Below are positions 1 through 8,327 of a stretch of DNA of 64,000 bases, piece by piece (position 1 is the first letter of the stretch; every line of letters starts with the position of its first letter). Source of the DNA: JBBRYW01 sp038253945 (GTDB taxonomy: Bacteria > Actinomycetota > Thermoleophilia > Gaiellales > Gaiellaceae); assembly GCA_038253945.1 (NCBI GenBank), contig JBBSGR010000011.1, positions 31,049 through 95,048 on the forward strand, in the 5' to 3' direction. The notes under the pieces were generated by a model, which was not told the origin of the DNA, ran no database searches, and saw only the letters and a program-made list of their open reading frames with translations. The translations under genes and the position numbers were made by a program.

Positions 1-661
1 CCAGGGTCTTGCGGCGATGTGCGAAGGCCGCCCCGACGAGGCCTTTCACTACCGAGAACGAAGGCGGCAGCGTTCCGCGCTGAAAGGCGACGAGTGCCGA
101 GACGACATTCGGCCTCGGGCGGAAGACGTTTCTCGACACCGGGTGAAAACCGGTGCGCTTCGCAGCGAGCTGCACGAGCACGGAAACCGCTCCGTAGGCC
201 TTCGTAGAGGGGCGGGCGAAGAGACGATCGGCGACCTCCCTCTGCACCATCACGCACCAGAGGGCGAGGGACGGCAAGCCGTCGAGGCTCTCGACGAGCA
301 GCGGCGTAGCCACGCTGTACGGCAGATTTGACACGAGCTTGACGGGAGCCGGCTCGAACGTCGTGAGGTCGAGCTGGAGCGCGTCTCCGAGATGAAGGTC
401 GACGTTGGAATGACCCGCGAGTCGCTCGCGCAGATGCGGCTCCAGCGAGCGGTCGAGCTCGACGGCGTGCACCCGCTCCACCCGGTTGGCCAGAAAGAGC
501 GTGAGCACGCCGAGGCCGGGGCCGACCTCGAGGACGACGTCACCACCGTCGAGCTGCGCGAGGCGACCGATCACGCTCAGAATGTTCTCGTCGACGAGGA
601 AGTGCTGCCCGAGGTGGCGCCTGGGAACGACGGGGAGCCGCGTCACGGCAGAGCGAAGCAT
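1..661 (-). CDS. rsmA: 16S rRNA adenine dimethyltransferase RsmA/KsgA (C-terminus cut by window edge)
   Basis: It dimethylates two adjacent adenines near the 3' end of 16S rRNA in the cytoplasm. The translation shows the family start (RRHLGQHFLVDENIL), the SAM-binding loop LEVGPGLGVLT, the acidic VHAVELDRS strand and the catalytic-loop motif SNLPYS. The ATG at 661 lies 19 bases inside the preceding tatD-like gene, so the two are probably translationally coupled. About 220 residues are visible and the C-terminal helical domain runs off the left edge. Order metG-tatD-rsmA is common in Gram-positive bacteria. The call is secure. Confidence 0.93.
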   Translation of the reverse strand, partial: MLRSAVTRLPVVPRRHLGQHFLVDENILSVIGRLAQLDGGDVVLEVGPGLGVLTLFLANRVERVHAVELDRSLEPHLRERLAGHSNVDLHLGDALQLDLTTFEPAPVKLVSNLPYSVATPLLVESLDGLPSLALWCVMVQREVADRLFARPSTKAYGAVSVLVQLAAKRTGFHPVSRNVFRPRPNVVSALVAFQRGTLPPSFSVVKGLVGAAFAHRRKTL

Positions 662-1389
662 GCCGAGGCGTTGACGTCGATCTGCGCGGCGAGCCTTCGC
701 GCGTCCTCGGCGCGCGCCTCCGCGAGCGTCTCGATCGTGTAGCGGACGTTGGCCGGCTCGTTTGGGCGACCCCGGCACGGCTGGGGCGCGAGGTAAGGCG
801 AGTCGGTCTCGGCGAGGATGCGGTCGGCAGGAACGCTCACGGCTGCAGCCCGGAGCGCCTCGGCTCTGGGGTAGGTCACGTTGCCCGCGAACGAGACGTA
901 ATAGCCGCGCTCGAGCGCGGCCGGCAGAAGCCCAGGGGACGAAAAGCAGTGCAGCACCACGGGTCCGTCGAAGCGCTCGAGTGCCTGCGCCGTCTCCTCC
1001 TCAGCGTCGCGGGAGTGGACGACGACCGGCAGGTCGAGCTCCCCGGCCAGCTCGAGTTGGCTGCGAAAGAGCGCCAGCTGGCTTTCGTGCCGAGCGTAGT
1101 CTCGGTAGAAGTCGAGGCCCGTCTCGCCCACCGCGACGGCCCGGGGCTTGCTGAGCAGCCTTCGCAGCTCGACTATCCGGTCGGCCTCTCCGCTATCTGC
1201 CTGGTGCGGATGGATGCCGAGCACGGCGTAGACCTCGCGGTGCTTCGCAGAGGCGCGGAGCGCGGCCACGCAGGAGGCGATCCCCGACCCGACCGCCAGC
1301 ACGCGCGCCACGCCGCTCTCTCTCGCGCGGGCGACGATGACGTCCGCGGGCTCGGCGCAGGCGTCGAGATGTGCGTGGGTGTCGATCAT
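643..1389 (-). CDS. TatD family metal-dependent hydrolase/DNase
   Basis: This is a TIM-barrel amidohydrolase-fold enzyme, probably a metal-dependent deoxyribonuclease. Metal-ligand motifs appear in the expected order: MIDTHAHLD at the N-terminus, GETGLDFYRD, VVHSRDAEEE, VLHCFSS and ETDSPYLAP near the C-terminus. The length (248 aa) is normal. The ATG overlaps the metG stop as ATGA, and the 3' end overlaps rsmA. A much longer open frame exists upstream in the same phase, but that part is antisense-like reading through metG and carries no TatD homology. Confidence 0.92.
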   Translation of the reverse strand: MIDTHAHLDACAEPADVIVARARESGVARVLAVGSGIASCVAALRASAKHREVYAVLGIHPHQADSGEADRIVELRRLLSKPRAVAVGETGLDFYRDYARHESQLALFRSQLELAGELDLPVVVHSRDAEEETAQALERFDGPVVLHCFSSPGLLPAALERGYYVSFAGNVTYPRAEALRAAAVSVPADRILAETDSPYLAPQPCRGRPNEPANVRYTIETLAEARAEDARRLAAQIDVNASACFALP

Positions 1390-3203
1390 TCCCGCACGGG
1401 AATCGGCTCGGGCGAGGGCCGGTCGGGGTCCATACGCGAGAGCTCTTCCTCCACGACGCCGGGGTCGAGCTTGCGAAAGAGTGGAGCAGGCTCGTGCAGA
1501 ACCTGCCCGGGAGGGAGCTCGCTCGGATTCCACGACCCCACCCAGCTCGTGTAGTCGCCGGTAAGCACCGTATGGCTCCGACCGTCCGCCTCGAAGCGCT
1601 CGCGGAACTCGAGCGGCCCCGCGATGTAGCCATCGTGACCGAGGAGCTCGTGCAGCCTCTGACAGGTGAATGGCAGGAACGGAGTCAGCATCGTCTTCAG
1701 GCTGTCCACCGCGCGGAGAGCGACATACAGGATCGTCCCCGCGCGAGCTCGGTCGGTCGGGAGCACGGTCCAGGGCGCCTGCTCGCTCAGATACTGGTTG
1801 ACGCTCGACGCGAGCTGCATGGCAGTCGCGAGCGCCCCGCGGAATCGTGCCGACTCGATCTGCGAGCCGACCGAGGAAAAGCCCGTGGCGATGAGCTCGA
1901 GTAGGGCGTGGTCTGCCTCGGTGAGCTGACCCGGCTCGGGAACCGAGCCGAAGTTCCGAAAGGCGTTCGACAGTGTCCGGTTGACGAGGTTCCCCCACGT
2001 CGCCACGAGCTCGTCGTTGTTGCGGCGCACGAACTCGGCCCATGTGAAGTCCGTGTCGTGCGTCTCGGGCCCGGAGGCGGTGAGGTAGTAGCGCAGCGAA
2101 TCCGGGTCGTACCGCGACAGGAAATCGCGCACGAGGATCGCAACGTTTCGGCTTGTGCTGAATTGGCGCCCCTCCTGCGTCAGGAACTCGCTCGCGACGA
2201 CGTTGTCCGGGAGCTCGAGCTTGCGACCGGCGCCGACCTCGCCGCCCTCGCCATAGCCCAGCAACTCCCCCGGCCAGATGATCGTGTGGAAGACGATGTT
2301 GTCCTTGCCCATGAAGTAGAAGTGGCGTGCGGCGGGCTCCTGCCACCAGTCTCGCCAGGCATCGGGAGTGCCGTGGCTGTCGGCCCACTCGATCGCGGCG
2401 GAGAGGTAGCCGACGACCGCATCGAACCACACATAGATCCGTTTGTTCTCGTGCTCGCCGTAGCCGGGAACCGGAATCGGGACACCCCAGTTGAGGTCGC
2501 GCGTGACCGGACGTGGACGAACGTCGTCGAGTAGGCCGAGCGAGAAGTTCCTGACGTTCGGTCGCCAGTGCTTCTGACCGGCAATCCACTCGCGCAGCTG
2601 GCCGGCGAAGGCCGGCAGATCCAGGAAGAGGTGCGGGGTCTCTCTGAACTCGGGCGTCGTGCCGTCGATCTTCGAGCGCGGCTCGAGCAGGTCGGTCGGA
2701 TCGAGCTGGTTGCCACAGTTGTCGCACTGGTCGCCGCGAGCGTCGGGGAAGCCGCAAATGGGGCAAGTGCCCTCGATGTAGCGATCGGGCAGCGTATGGC
2801 CCGTCGTTCGAGAGAACGCGACCAGCATCGTCTGTTCCACGATGAAGCCCTTCTCCCAAAGCGTGCGGAAAACATCCCGTACGACCCGGTAGTGGTTCGC
2901 CGTCGTCGTGCGCGTGAACAGGTCGTACGAAAGGCCGAGGTCGCGCAAGTCCTCGCGGATCAGGGCGTTGTAGCGGGTCGCCGTCTGCTCGGGAGACATG
3001 CCTTCCCGTTCGGCGGTGACCATGACTGGCGTTCCATGCTCGTCCGTCCCGGACACCATGAGAACGTCACTGCCCTTGAGGCGGTGGTAGCGCGCGAAGA
3101 TGTCGGACGGCACGCCGAAGCCGGCGACGTGGCCGATGTGTCGGGGACCGCTGGCGTACGGCCAGGCAACAGCAACGAGAATTCGCTCTCTTAGCGTTTC
3201 CAC
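1386..3203 (-). CDS. metG: Methionyl-tRNA synthetase
   Basis: It charges tRNA(Met) with methionine. The class I signature is seen as PRHIGHVAG near residue 20, the zinc knuckle as CPICGFP followed by CDNCG, and the KMSKS-equivalent loop as QFSTSRN. The start is one of two adjacent GTG codons at 3206 and 3203. GGAGG at 3211-3215 gives a 7-base spacing to the second, so 3203 is preferred (605 aa). The frame stays open to 3416 but the extra residues look unrelated. There is no C-terminal EMAP/Trbp111 tRNA-binding domain. The stop overlaps the tatD-like start by 4 bases. Confidence 0.95.
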   Translation of the reverse strand: METLRERILVAVAWPYASGPRHIGHVAGFGVPSDIFARYHRLKGSDVLMVSGTDEHGTPVMVTAEREGMSPEQTATRYNALIREDLRDLGLSYDLFTRTTTANHYRVVRDVFRTLWEKGFIVEQTMLVAFSRTTGHTLPDRYIEGTCPICGFPDARGDQCDNCGNQLDPTDLLEPRSKIDGTTPEFRETPHLFLDLPAFAGQLREWIAGQKHWRPNVRNFSLGLLDDVRPRPVTRDLNWGVPIPVPGYGEHENKRIYVWFDAVVGYLSAAIEWADSHGTPDAWRDWWQEPAARHFYFMGKDNIVFHTIIWPGELLGYGEGGEVGAGRKLELPDNVVASEFLTQEGRQFSTSRNVAILVRDFLSRYDPDSLRYYLTASGPETHDTDFTWAEFVRRNNDELVATWGNLVNRTLSNAFRNFGSVPEPGQLTEADHALLELIATGFSSVGSQIESARFRGALATAMQLASSVNQYLSEQAPWTVLPTDRARAGTILYVALRAVDSLKTMLTPFLPFTCQRLHELLGHDGYIAGPLEFRERFEADGRSHTVLTGDYTSWVGSWNPSELPPGQVLHEPAPLFRKLDPGVVEEELSRMDPDRPSPEPIPVRE

Positions 3204-3312
3204 CACCCTTCCTCCGCCGATCGCAGGAAGAGCACATGATACGAGCGGACACGGGTCCGGACGAGGCGCCAGCCGGCCCTGCGGCGCCCGCCCGGACTCT
3301 TGCCGAGCCCAC

Positions 3313-5490
3313 TTACAGGCGTGCGTGTGCCCGCTGTCTCCCTTCGGAGGCATGTCGGCTGTTGCGCGCACGTCGCCTGTTGCGCTCGACTGCTCGCCTC
3401 GACCTTCCCGCAGCACGACACGCGTCCCGGTATCCGACGCCTCGGTCGATATCCCGGATCAGCGCCTCCAGATTGAACGGCTCGGGTGGGGCTCCAAGCA
3501 GAGACTCCGAGACAAACACCTGGTCATCTCCATTGCAGGAGGCACGAGGGTCGGGCGCAGCTTCTGCACCGGCGCCCGCGCCGCGGGAGGCATCAGGACG
3601 CCGACGGCAGGCCCGTCGCAGCGCAAGGACGAGCGCGAACGCCGCGCCTCCGCAAGTCAGCAGCAGCGCCAGGAGGGGCCCGAGCCCGCGGTGCCCGGAT
3701 GCGGCATCTGCGCTCGCATCATTCCCTGCCCGACGGGGGACCGCACCTGTGCCCGGCCTGACGTCGCCTCGCGCACCAGCCCGCACTTGCCTCACCATCC
3801 CAGGGGCGGTGGCATGGGGCACGAAGCTCGAGCGGTCGCTCCGGGCGAGGTCCCCCTCGCGGCCGCTCTGCTTGCCCGGCCCCGAGGGACGCGTGTGGGC
3901 TTGACCGGCGCCGTTCTCGCGGCCCGCGCCATCGACTGAGTTTCTCCTTGCGAGCTCGTGACCAGTCGCTGCCAGCTCGGCGGAGCTGCCACGCTCGGAA
4001 CTCGTCGAGATGCCCTCTGGCCGCCCGTCACGATTCGTGGCCTCGACGGAGGAGTCGCCAGGCTGCGGGCTCGCGGGCACGGACTCGCCGGCTGGGGCGC
4101 CGGTCAGGGCCGCCTGCGGCCGCACGTCAGGGGCGTCACTCGAATTCCCCGTGGCACCGGCAGCTCCGGTCGAGGGCTCGACGCCGGGGGATTGCGTCGC
4201 GGCTGAAGGCCCGATCCCAGGGCTCGCAGAGGCGGATCCGGCTTGGGAAGCGGGCTGCGGCACTGGCAGCGCGACGACCGGAAGAACGAGGTTGGGCATC
4301 GGTTGATCGGGGGTCGGCGTCGTGCCGCCCACGGGCCGGCTGCTGGGTTCGACTACCGGCGCGGTTGGGGCTGGAACGGGCGGAGCGTCCGGCAGTCGAG
4401 TCTGCTCGCGACTCGCCGCGTCCTTCGTGACTCCGGCTGTGGCTGATGCGCCGAGCGGCACGGAGGCCGACGCCGGCTCGCCAGGCGCCGAAGGCGCCGG
4501 CACGTTCTTCGAAGCGGCGCCGGCACGAACCGCGTTACCAGCAGCTGGGATGCCCGCAGGAAGTGCACTGCCGGCAGGGAGTGCGGCGGCGACACCGGGC
4601 GTTGCGGCTGCATTCGGGGCCCCGGCCTCGTTGCCGGGAGCCGATCCGATCGCCGGGGTCGAGGGAGTCGCGGAGGCCGATCCCGTCGCCGGGGTCGAGA
4701 GAGCCGCGGAGGCTGATCCCGTCGCCGGGGTCGAGAGAGCCGCGGCTGCCGATCCCGCCGCCGCGGCTGCCGGCGAGCTCACGCCCGACGCTGTCGGCAC
4801 GGCGGAGACGCTCGGCGTGGAGGGCGCAGGCGGAGAGCCGAGCGTCGCCGCAGGCGAGCTCGTAGCGGGCATCGGCGCGGGCGATGCAGTCACCGCTGGT
4901 GTCGGCACGGAAACCGAGGCCGAACCCGAGGTGGATGCGCTACCGGCCGGTACCGCAGGGCTCGAGGCGGGCGAGACGCGCACCGGCGGCGTCGTCGCCG
5001 GAACCGGCGCCACGGCTGGAATGGAGGTGGTACCGCGCGGCGGAAGAAACGCGAGTGGATCCAGGTATCCCTGGGGATCCGAGCCCACTCGCACCCCGAG
5101 GTGCACATACGGCCCGTCGAGCTCGGGATCTCCGCTCGGGCCGATCGTTCCGACCGGCGCTCCATCGGCCACGGTCGACCCGCGCGGGACGCCGATCGAG
5201 CCCAGGTGCACGAGCGTGACGGAGTAGCCGTCCGCAGTCTGGATGCTCAGCGACTTCCCGCCTGAGGGAACGCTGCCCGCGAAGGTCACCGTTCCTGCGG
5301 CCGGGGCACGAACGCTCGCGCCGGGCGGGCCGCCCACATCGATCCCCCGGTGCTGTCCACCGAGGTACGGATTGACCCCAAACGAGAACGGGCGCAGGAC
5401 CGGCCCGTCCGCCGGCCAGGTCCAGGCCTGGGCGGCGGGTGCGCCGAGCACGGCGGCTACAACGACGGCGAGGAACGACCGTTTGACCAT
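3313..5490 (-). CDS. Secreted M23/LytM-fold protein with very long Ala/Pro/Ser linker and C-terminal membrane anchor
   Basis: A signal peptide (residues 1-22, ending AQA) leads into a LytM fold at about 25-160. H47, D51 and H130 match the zinc ligands and H95 matches a catalytic histidine, but the first histidine of the usual HxH motif is Tyr128 (PYVHLGV). About 480 residues of Ala/Ser/Pro/Thr/Gly-rich linker follow, then a membrane segment (GPLLALLLTCGGAAFALVLA) and a short basic cytoplasmic tail. It probably acts on or binds peptidoglycan. ATG 5490 has AGGAG just upstream. The gene sits between rsmI and metG on the same strand. Confidence 0.8.
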   Translation of the reverse strand: MVKRSFLAVVVAAVLGAPAAQAWTWPADGPVLRPFSFGVNPYLGGQHRGIDVGGPPGASVRAPAAGTVTFAGSVPSGGKSLSIQTADGYSVTLVHLGSIGVPRGSTVADGAPVGTIGPSGDPELDGPYVHLGVRVGSDPQGYLDPLAFLPPRGTTSIPAVAPVPATTPPVRVSPASSPAVPAGSASTSGSASVSVPTPAVTASPAPMPATSSPAATLGSPPAPSTPSVSAVPTASGVSSPAAAAAGSAAAALSTPATGSASAALSTPATGSASATPSTPAIGSAPGNEAGAPNAAATPGVAAALPAGSALPAGIPAAGNAVRAGAASKNVPAPSAPGEPASASVPLGASATAGVTKDAASREQTRLPDAPPVPAPTAPVVEPSSRPVGGTTPTPDQPMPNLVLPVVALPVPQPASQAGSASASPGIGPSAATQSPGVEPSTGAAGATGNSSDAPDVRPQAALTGAPAGESVPASPQPGDSSVEATNRDGRPEGISTSSERGSSAELAATGHELARRNSVDGAGRENGAGQAHTRPSGPGKQSGREGDLARSDRSSFVPHATAPGMVRQVRAGARGDVRPGTGAVPRRAGNDASADAASGHRGLGPLLALLLTCGGAAFALVLALRRACRRRPDASRGAGAGAEAAPDPRASCNGDDQVFVSESLLGAPPEPFNLEALIRDIDRGVGYRDACRAAGRSRRAVERNRRRARNSRHASEGRQRAHARL
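4643..4750. repeat. Three tandem 36-bp units inside the M23 linker
   Basis: Units start at 4643, 4679 and 4715 and differ by a few bases. Each begins GATCC and contains CGCCGGGGTCGAG. Being 36 bp they keep the reading frame and encode repeats of the type STPATGSASAAL in the disordered linker, so slippage there would change linker length without breaking the gene. Confidence 0.85.
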
Positions 5491-5577
5491 TCGAGCTCCT
5501 TCTGTTGTCAGTATTGCCAACGGCTGCCCACGGTAGCAAGGCGGGCGGATGTTGTCAACGGTGACGACGGCCTGGCG

Positions 5578-6393
5578 TTACTCCAGGGACGACTCGTAGA
5601 GACGATTGCGCGGGAGACGCGTCAGCCGGGCAGCTATCTCGACTGCCTGGCGCCGCGCGAGCCCCCGGGCGACGAGCTCGCGAACCGCGGCGACTGCGGC
5701 CCCGAGTTCCGCCTCCCGCACCAGGCTGGCCTGCGGCGCGCCGATCACGACCGTGATCTCACCCTTGGGCGGCTCGCGAAACCGCTCAGCAAGCTCCCCC
5801 GCAGTTCCACGCGGGATTTCCTCGAAGCGCTTCGTCAGCTCCCGGCAGACTGCCACCGTTCGTTCGGGCAGAGCCGCCGCGAGACTCGCGAGGCTCTCCG
5901 GCAGTCGGCGCGGGGACTCGAAAGCGACCGCGGCTCCGCCAAAAGCAGCAAGCTCGCCCCACAGCTCCTCGCGACTCGCCCGCGAGCGGGGAAGGAAACC
6001 GAGAAAAAGGTAGCGGTCGCTCGAGAGTCCGCTCGCGACGAGCGCGGTCTCCACTGCGGACGGTCCGGGCAGGACGGAGACCGTGATGCCGGCTTCGTGT
6101 GCGGCTGCAATCAGGCGCATACCAGGATCGTTGACACCCGGAAGCCCCGCGTCGCTGACGAGGGCAAGCCGCTCACCCCGTTCGAGTCGGGGCAGCAGCT
6201 CGGCAGTCCGGCGCGCTTCGTTATGCGCGTGAAAGCTGAGCAGCGCCGCCTCGACGCCATGACGCACGAGGAGTACCCGCGTGCGGCGAGTGTCCTCGCA
6301 GAGCACCAGGTCAGCCTCGGCCAGCTCGCGCAGCACACGGAGCGTGACATCCTCGAGATTGCCGATCGGGGTCGCGCAGACCGACAGAGGCAC
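5578..6393 (-). CDS. rsmI: 16S rRNA (cytidine1402-2'-O)-methyltransferase
   Basis: It methylates the ribose of C1402 in the ribosomal P-site. The tetrapyrrole-methylase fold is recognised by ATPIGNLEDVTLR near the start, LCEDTRRTRVLL, the loop SDAGLPGVNDPG, and VLPGPSAVETAL. The length (271 aa) is normal. The start is GTG at 6393. The gene is divergent from the LCP gene and leads the leftward run toward the M23 gene and metG. Confidence 0.93.
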   Translation of the reverse strand: MPLSVCATPIGNLEDVTLRVLRELAEADLVLCEDTRRTRVLLVRHGVEAALLSFHAHNEARRTAELLPRLERGERLALVSDAGLPGVNDPGMRLIAAAHEAGITVSVLPGPSAVETALVASGLSSDRYLFLGFLPRSRASREELWGELAAFGGAAVAFESPRRLPESLASLAAALPERTVAVCRELTKRFEEIPRGTAGELAERFREPPKGEITVVIGAPQASLVREAELGAAVAAVRELVARGLARRQAVEIAARLTRLPRNRLYESSLE

Positions 6394-6542
6394 GGTTACG
6401 AGGCCGGGTTCATGACGAAAGCCTCTCCACCCCGGCGGCTACCATACCCCGCCGATGCTGGTAGAGCTGCGACCCGGTGCTGCTGCGGCGCAGGCGACGC
6501 CGCGACCTGGCAGAGCTCCCTCGGCAAGACCGGGCATCTAGC

Positions 6543-7706
6543 GTGCCCGAGGAGCAAAAGCCGTATCGCGTCTACCGCGGCGGACGCCTCAAGGGTAAGG
6601 TCCCGCTCTCCTCACGCACCCCTCGCAGCGAGAAGCGGGCCGATGGAGCAGCGTTCACTCCGCGCCGGGAGACGGCACGACCCAAGCGCGCGCGGAGCTG
6701 GCGCGACCGGAACTGGGGGCGAATCGTCCTCTTCACACTCGTCGCGCTCCTGGTGGTCGGAGTCGTGTGGGGCGTGGCCAGCTACCTCGCATTCCGTAGC
6801 GGAGTCCAGGCCTCGAACGCGCGGGTGAGCCGAAAGACGCGAGCCGCGCTGACGAAGCAGAGCGGCCTTCTGCTCTCGCACCCGACGAACATCTTGCTGC
6901 TCGGCACCGACCACTCGAAGCAGGGCGGCCGCCAGGGCCTCCGGCACTCGGACTCGATCGTCGTGCTGCGATCCGATCCGAAGCATCACCGCCTGGTCTA
7001 CCTCTCGATCCTCCGCGATCTTCGCGTCAACATCCCCGGCTACGGGCTCAACAAGATCAATGCGGCCTACCAGTTTGGGGGCCCTTCGCTGGCCGCAAGG
7101 ACAGTGCGCTCCGTCACCGGCCTCAAGATCAACCACATCGTGCTCGTGGACTTCGGCAACTTCCGAGATCTGATCGACAAGCTCGGAGGGGTTGACGTCG
7201 ACGTCCCCGCCCCCATTCTCTCGAACAAGTTCGACTGCCCCTTCGGCACGCCGCTGCAGTGCAGCAGGTGGAAGGGCTGGCACTTCGCGAAGGGCACGCA
7301 GCACATGAACGGACGACGAGCGCTCGTCTACTCGCGCATCCGGGAGAACCAGCTGAACTCATCCGAGAGCGACGCGACGCGGGCCGCGCGCCAGCAGCAG
7401 GTGCTCCAGGCGATCGGCGGGAAGCTGACCGGCATCGGCACGCTCGCTCGCCTTCCGTTCATCGGAGACACGCTCCTGAAGCCGGCGACGACCGATCTGA
7501 CCGCCGGCCAGCTGCTGCAGCTCGGCTGGATCAAATTCAGGGCCGGGCGAACGCTGCGGTGCCGCCTCGGCGGAACCTCGTATGGTGGCTACATCATCCC
7601 CGACGAGGAGAAGTTCGTCACGCTGCGCATGGTCGTCGGCGCCTCGGCGCCCCAGCCGCCGCAACCCGGTTCGCCCTACGGCTCGGGCTGCCTGATCCGG
7701 CATTAG
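6543..7706 (+). CDS. LytR-CpsA-Psr (LCP) family cell-wall glycopolymer ligase
   Basis: LCP proteins transfer polyisoprenyl-phosphate-linked glycopolymers to peptidoglycan outside the cell. After a basic cytoplasmic tail comes one membrane segment (IVLFTLVALLVVGVVWGVAS), then the LCP domain with NILLLGTD, HSDSIVVL, YLSILRDLRVNIPG, INAAYQFGG and a late GRRALVYSRIRE motif. The frame is open from a GTG at 6477, but residues before the GTG at 6543 (PEEQKPYRVYRGG) look like antisense low-complexity, so 6543 is preferred. Neither start has a clear Shine-Dalgarno. Confidence 0.88.
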   Translation: MPEEQKPYRVYRGGRLKGKVPLSSRTPRSEKRADGAAFTPRRETARPKRARSWRDRNWGRIVLFTLVALLVVGVVWGVASYLAFRSGVQASNARVSRKTRAALTKQSGLLLSHPTNILLLGTDHSKQGGRQGLRHSDSIVVLRSDPKHHRLVYLSILRDLRVNIPGYGLNKINAAYQFGGPSLAARTVRSVTGLKINHIVLVDFGNFRDLIDKLGGVDVDVPAPILSNKFDCPFGTPLQCSRWKGWHFAKGTQHMNGRRALVYSRIRENQLNSSESDATRAARQQQVLQAIGGKLTGIGTLARLPFIGDTLLKPATTDLTAGQLLQLGWIKFRAGRTLRCRLGGTSYGGYIIPDEEKFVTLRMVVGASAPQPPQPGSPYGSGCLIRH

Positions 7707-7708
7707 CA

Positions 7709-7969
7709 GTGGCCATCGTCTCCTGGATTCTGTTCGGCCTCCTCTCGGGAGCGGTGGCGCGGCTGGTCGTGCCCGGACGGCAGGCGATCGGCTGTCTGGC
7801 GACGCTTGCGGTCGGGCTCGTCGGCGCCCTGATCGGGGGCGCGATCGGGCAGGTCGTCTTCGACCGTCACACCCGCTTCAGTTGGGATCTCGGCCCATTC
7901 CTCCTCGCCGTCGCGGGCTCGGTCGTGTTGCTGCTCGCGCTGCAGGCGCTGTCCGGCCGGCGACGATAG
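7709..7969 (+). CDS. GlsB/YeaQ/YmgE family small membrane protein
   Basis: An 86-aa protein with about three membrane segments and glycine-rich turns (LLSGAVARLVVPG, GLVGALIGGAIGQ) typical of the transglycosylase-associated/GlsB stress family. Its exact role is unknown in most bacteria. The GTG start lies 2 bases after the LCP stop, so the two are probably co-transcribed. Confidence 0.75.
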   Translation: MAIVSWILFGLLSGAVARLVVPGRQAIGCLATLAVGLVGALIGGAIGQVVFDRHTRFSWDLGPFLLAVAGSVVLLLALQALSGRRR

Positions 7970-7975
7970 AGAAGC

Positions 7976-8251
7976 CTACGAGGCCTCGGCTGCTTTCTTG
8001 TCCTCGCTCTTCTTCTCTTCCTTCTTGCCGTCCGAGGAAGAGTCCCCCTCGTCCTTCGACGGCTTGCGCGAGCCGCGCCCGTAGTCGGTCGTGTAGAAGC
8101 CGGAGCCCTTGAAGTGAACCGCCACCGGGTAGAGGACGGTCTGGACGGGCCCCTCGCCGCAGACTTCACACTTCTCCGGAGTCGGGTCTCCCATGCGCTG
8201 GAAGCGCTCGAATAGGTGCCCGTTCGGACAACGGTACTCGTAGACCGGCAT
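7976..8251 (-). CDS. FmdB-type zinc-ribbon protein
   Basis: The 91-aa protein starts MPVYEYRCPNGH and has a second pair CEVCGEG, giving a CxxxH/CxxC zinc ribbon of the FmdB putative regulatory family. The C-terminal third is a charged Lys/Glu/Ser tail. It converges on the GlsB-like gene with a 6-base gap. The function is unproven; nucleic-acid binding is the usual guess. Confidence 0.85.
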   Translation of the reverse strand: MPVYEYRCPNGHLFERFQRMGDPTPEKCEVCGEGPVQTVLYPVAVHFKGSGFYTTDYGRGSRKPSKDEGDSSSDGKKEEKKSEDKKAAEAS

Positions 8252-8327
8252 GCGAGAAGGCTACCAGCGAGGTTGGTCGTGATACCGTGCCCGGCCGCGG
8301 CGCGCCGCGCTGCCGTGGGCCCTTCTC

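Noticed and set aside
1386..2859. Long upstream extension of the tatD-like frame through metG
   Set aside because: It has arginine/alanine-rich shadow composition with no TatD homology; metG occupies the same strand in another frame with clear motifs.
3236..5227. Large plus-strand frames opposite the M23 gene
   Set aside because: These Ala/Gly/Pro-rich mirror frames arise from the low-complexity linker and lack any domain or start signal.
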